DNA of 64,000 bases from positions 279,779,164 to 279,843,163 of the forward strand of contig OZ010799.1 in the NCBI GenBank assembly GCA_963932465.1, written 5' to 3'. This document shows positions 63,689-64,000 of the stretch, in pieces. The DNA is from Maratus speciosus. Lineage: Eukaryota; Arthropoda; Arachnida; Araneae; Salticidae. Numbering within the stretch: position 1 is the stretch's first letter; each line of letters begins with the position of its first letter. A model generated the notes under the pieces. It did not search any database. It worked only from the letters and a program-made list of their open reading frames with translations, and was not told where the DNA came from. Made by a program: the position numbers and the translations under genes.

Positions 63689-63997
63689 TCACTTAAAGGA
63701 GATTCCAACATACGTTTGATGGGTTACATTCACATTTCTATAAAACAAGTCATTTGGTTGGAATTTTACATTTAATTGAAAATCCATGGAACGAGTACCA
63801 GCAAACAATCTCATGCTGCGATAAATCCTCGCATGGGGCCACTGTACTATATTAAATCGGCCGGCAGTTGGTCTCATCCAAAACCAAGTAGAGAAGTTAG
63901 GGTTCGTAATAATTGTGCGCATTCTAACTAAGAAAGTTTCTCCATCAAATCGGATCGAAACTCTCACATCGTCTGATGAGAGTACGAGGTGCCCATT
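63689..63997 (-). pseudogene. Unrecognised open frame, possible exon or decayed element fragment
   Basis: The minus strand is open from 63997 (after TAA at 63998-64000) to a stop at 63689-63691, about 102 codons, which is long for this AT-rich sequence. There is no ATG near the start: the first in-frame candidates are GTG at 63967 and an internal ATG about 14 codons later. The translation includes FDGETFLVRM, NPNFSTWFWMRPTAGRF and VQWPHARIYRSMRLFAGT, of balanced composition and unlike the low-complexity frames elsewhere. I do not recognise the family. A pyrimidine-rich stretch ending CAG lies just upstream (minus strand, CAG at 63975-63973) and could be a splice acceptor. It may equally be a fragment of a transposon-derived repeat. 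Confidence 0.3.
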
Positions 63998-64000
63998 TTA

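Overview
The window is eukaryotic nuclear DNA, AT-rich and almost free of genes. About 61.4 kb of it is a complex satellite array, followed by about 2.6 kb of ordinary AT-rich flank. Terminal-inverted-repeat transposons with a hAT-like end, and one TTAA-targeted miniature element, suit an arthropod or other invertebrate. That is inference: no host gene here fixes the species.

Array (1-61385). Two sequences alternate, always in the same orientation. The first is a core of about 957-973 bp. It begins CAGGGCTTAATTT and ends with the inverted copy AAATTAAGCCCTG, so it reads as a non-autonomous hAT-like DNA transposon without transposase. The second is a block of 202-bp tandem monomers. I place 35 complete cores (numbered 1-35), the last 72 bp of a further core at the left edge, and 36 blocks (0-35). 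Every complete block is exactly 202n+7 bp, with n from 1 to 8 and 132 complete monomers in all. The extra 7 bp is explained if the transposon inserted once into a pre-existing 202-bp satellite, made an 8-bp target duplication (GTAGTAGA on the left, the same minus one T on the right), and the transposon-satellite composite was then amplified.

Internal order. Five monomer types are recognisable. Alpha follows the core: aaaagaataaat, gacatatactatcccc. Gamma has gacatatattatcccc. Beta has gacagatattatcctc with acacatgg. Delta is beta-like with accaagctc. Omega precedes the next core: gcatctagac, acccccat. Most blocks are ordered subsets of alpha-gamma-beta-delta-omega, with a few internal duplications. 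Groups of neighbouring units share private variants, which indicates recent duplications of one or several units. Other variants are shared over 34 kb.

Features riding on the array. Each core carries a 10-bp-stem hairpin whose 6-nt loop is inverted in 4 of 35 copies, several perfect palindromes, a hypervariable poly-C tract, and clustered GCTCCGG/CCGGAGC motifs near both ends. One core (50103-51339) carries a 266-bp TTAA-flanked piggyBac-type miniature element that its near-identical neighbour lacks.

Flank (61386-64000). The array stops inside a monomer. Beyond it lie AT-rich DNA with a 13-G run, a pair of diverged ~105-bp repeats, and, at the right edge on the minus strand, one unrecognised open frame of about 100 codons. 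I see no confident protein-coding gene, tRNA, rRNA or CRISPR array anywhere in the window.
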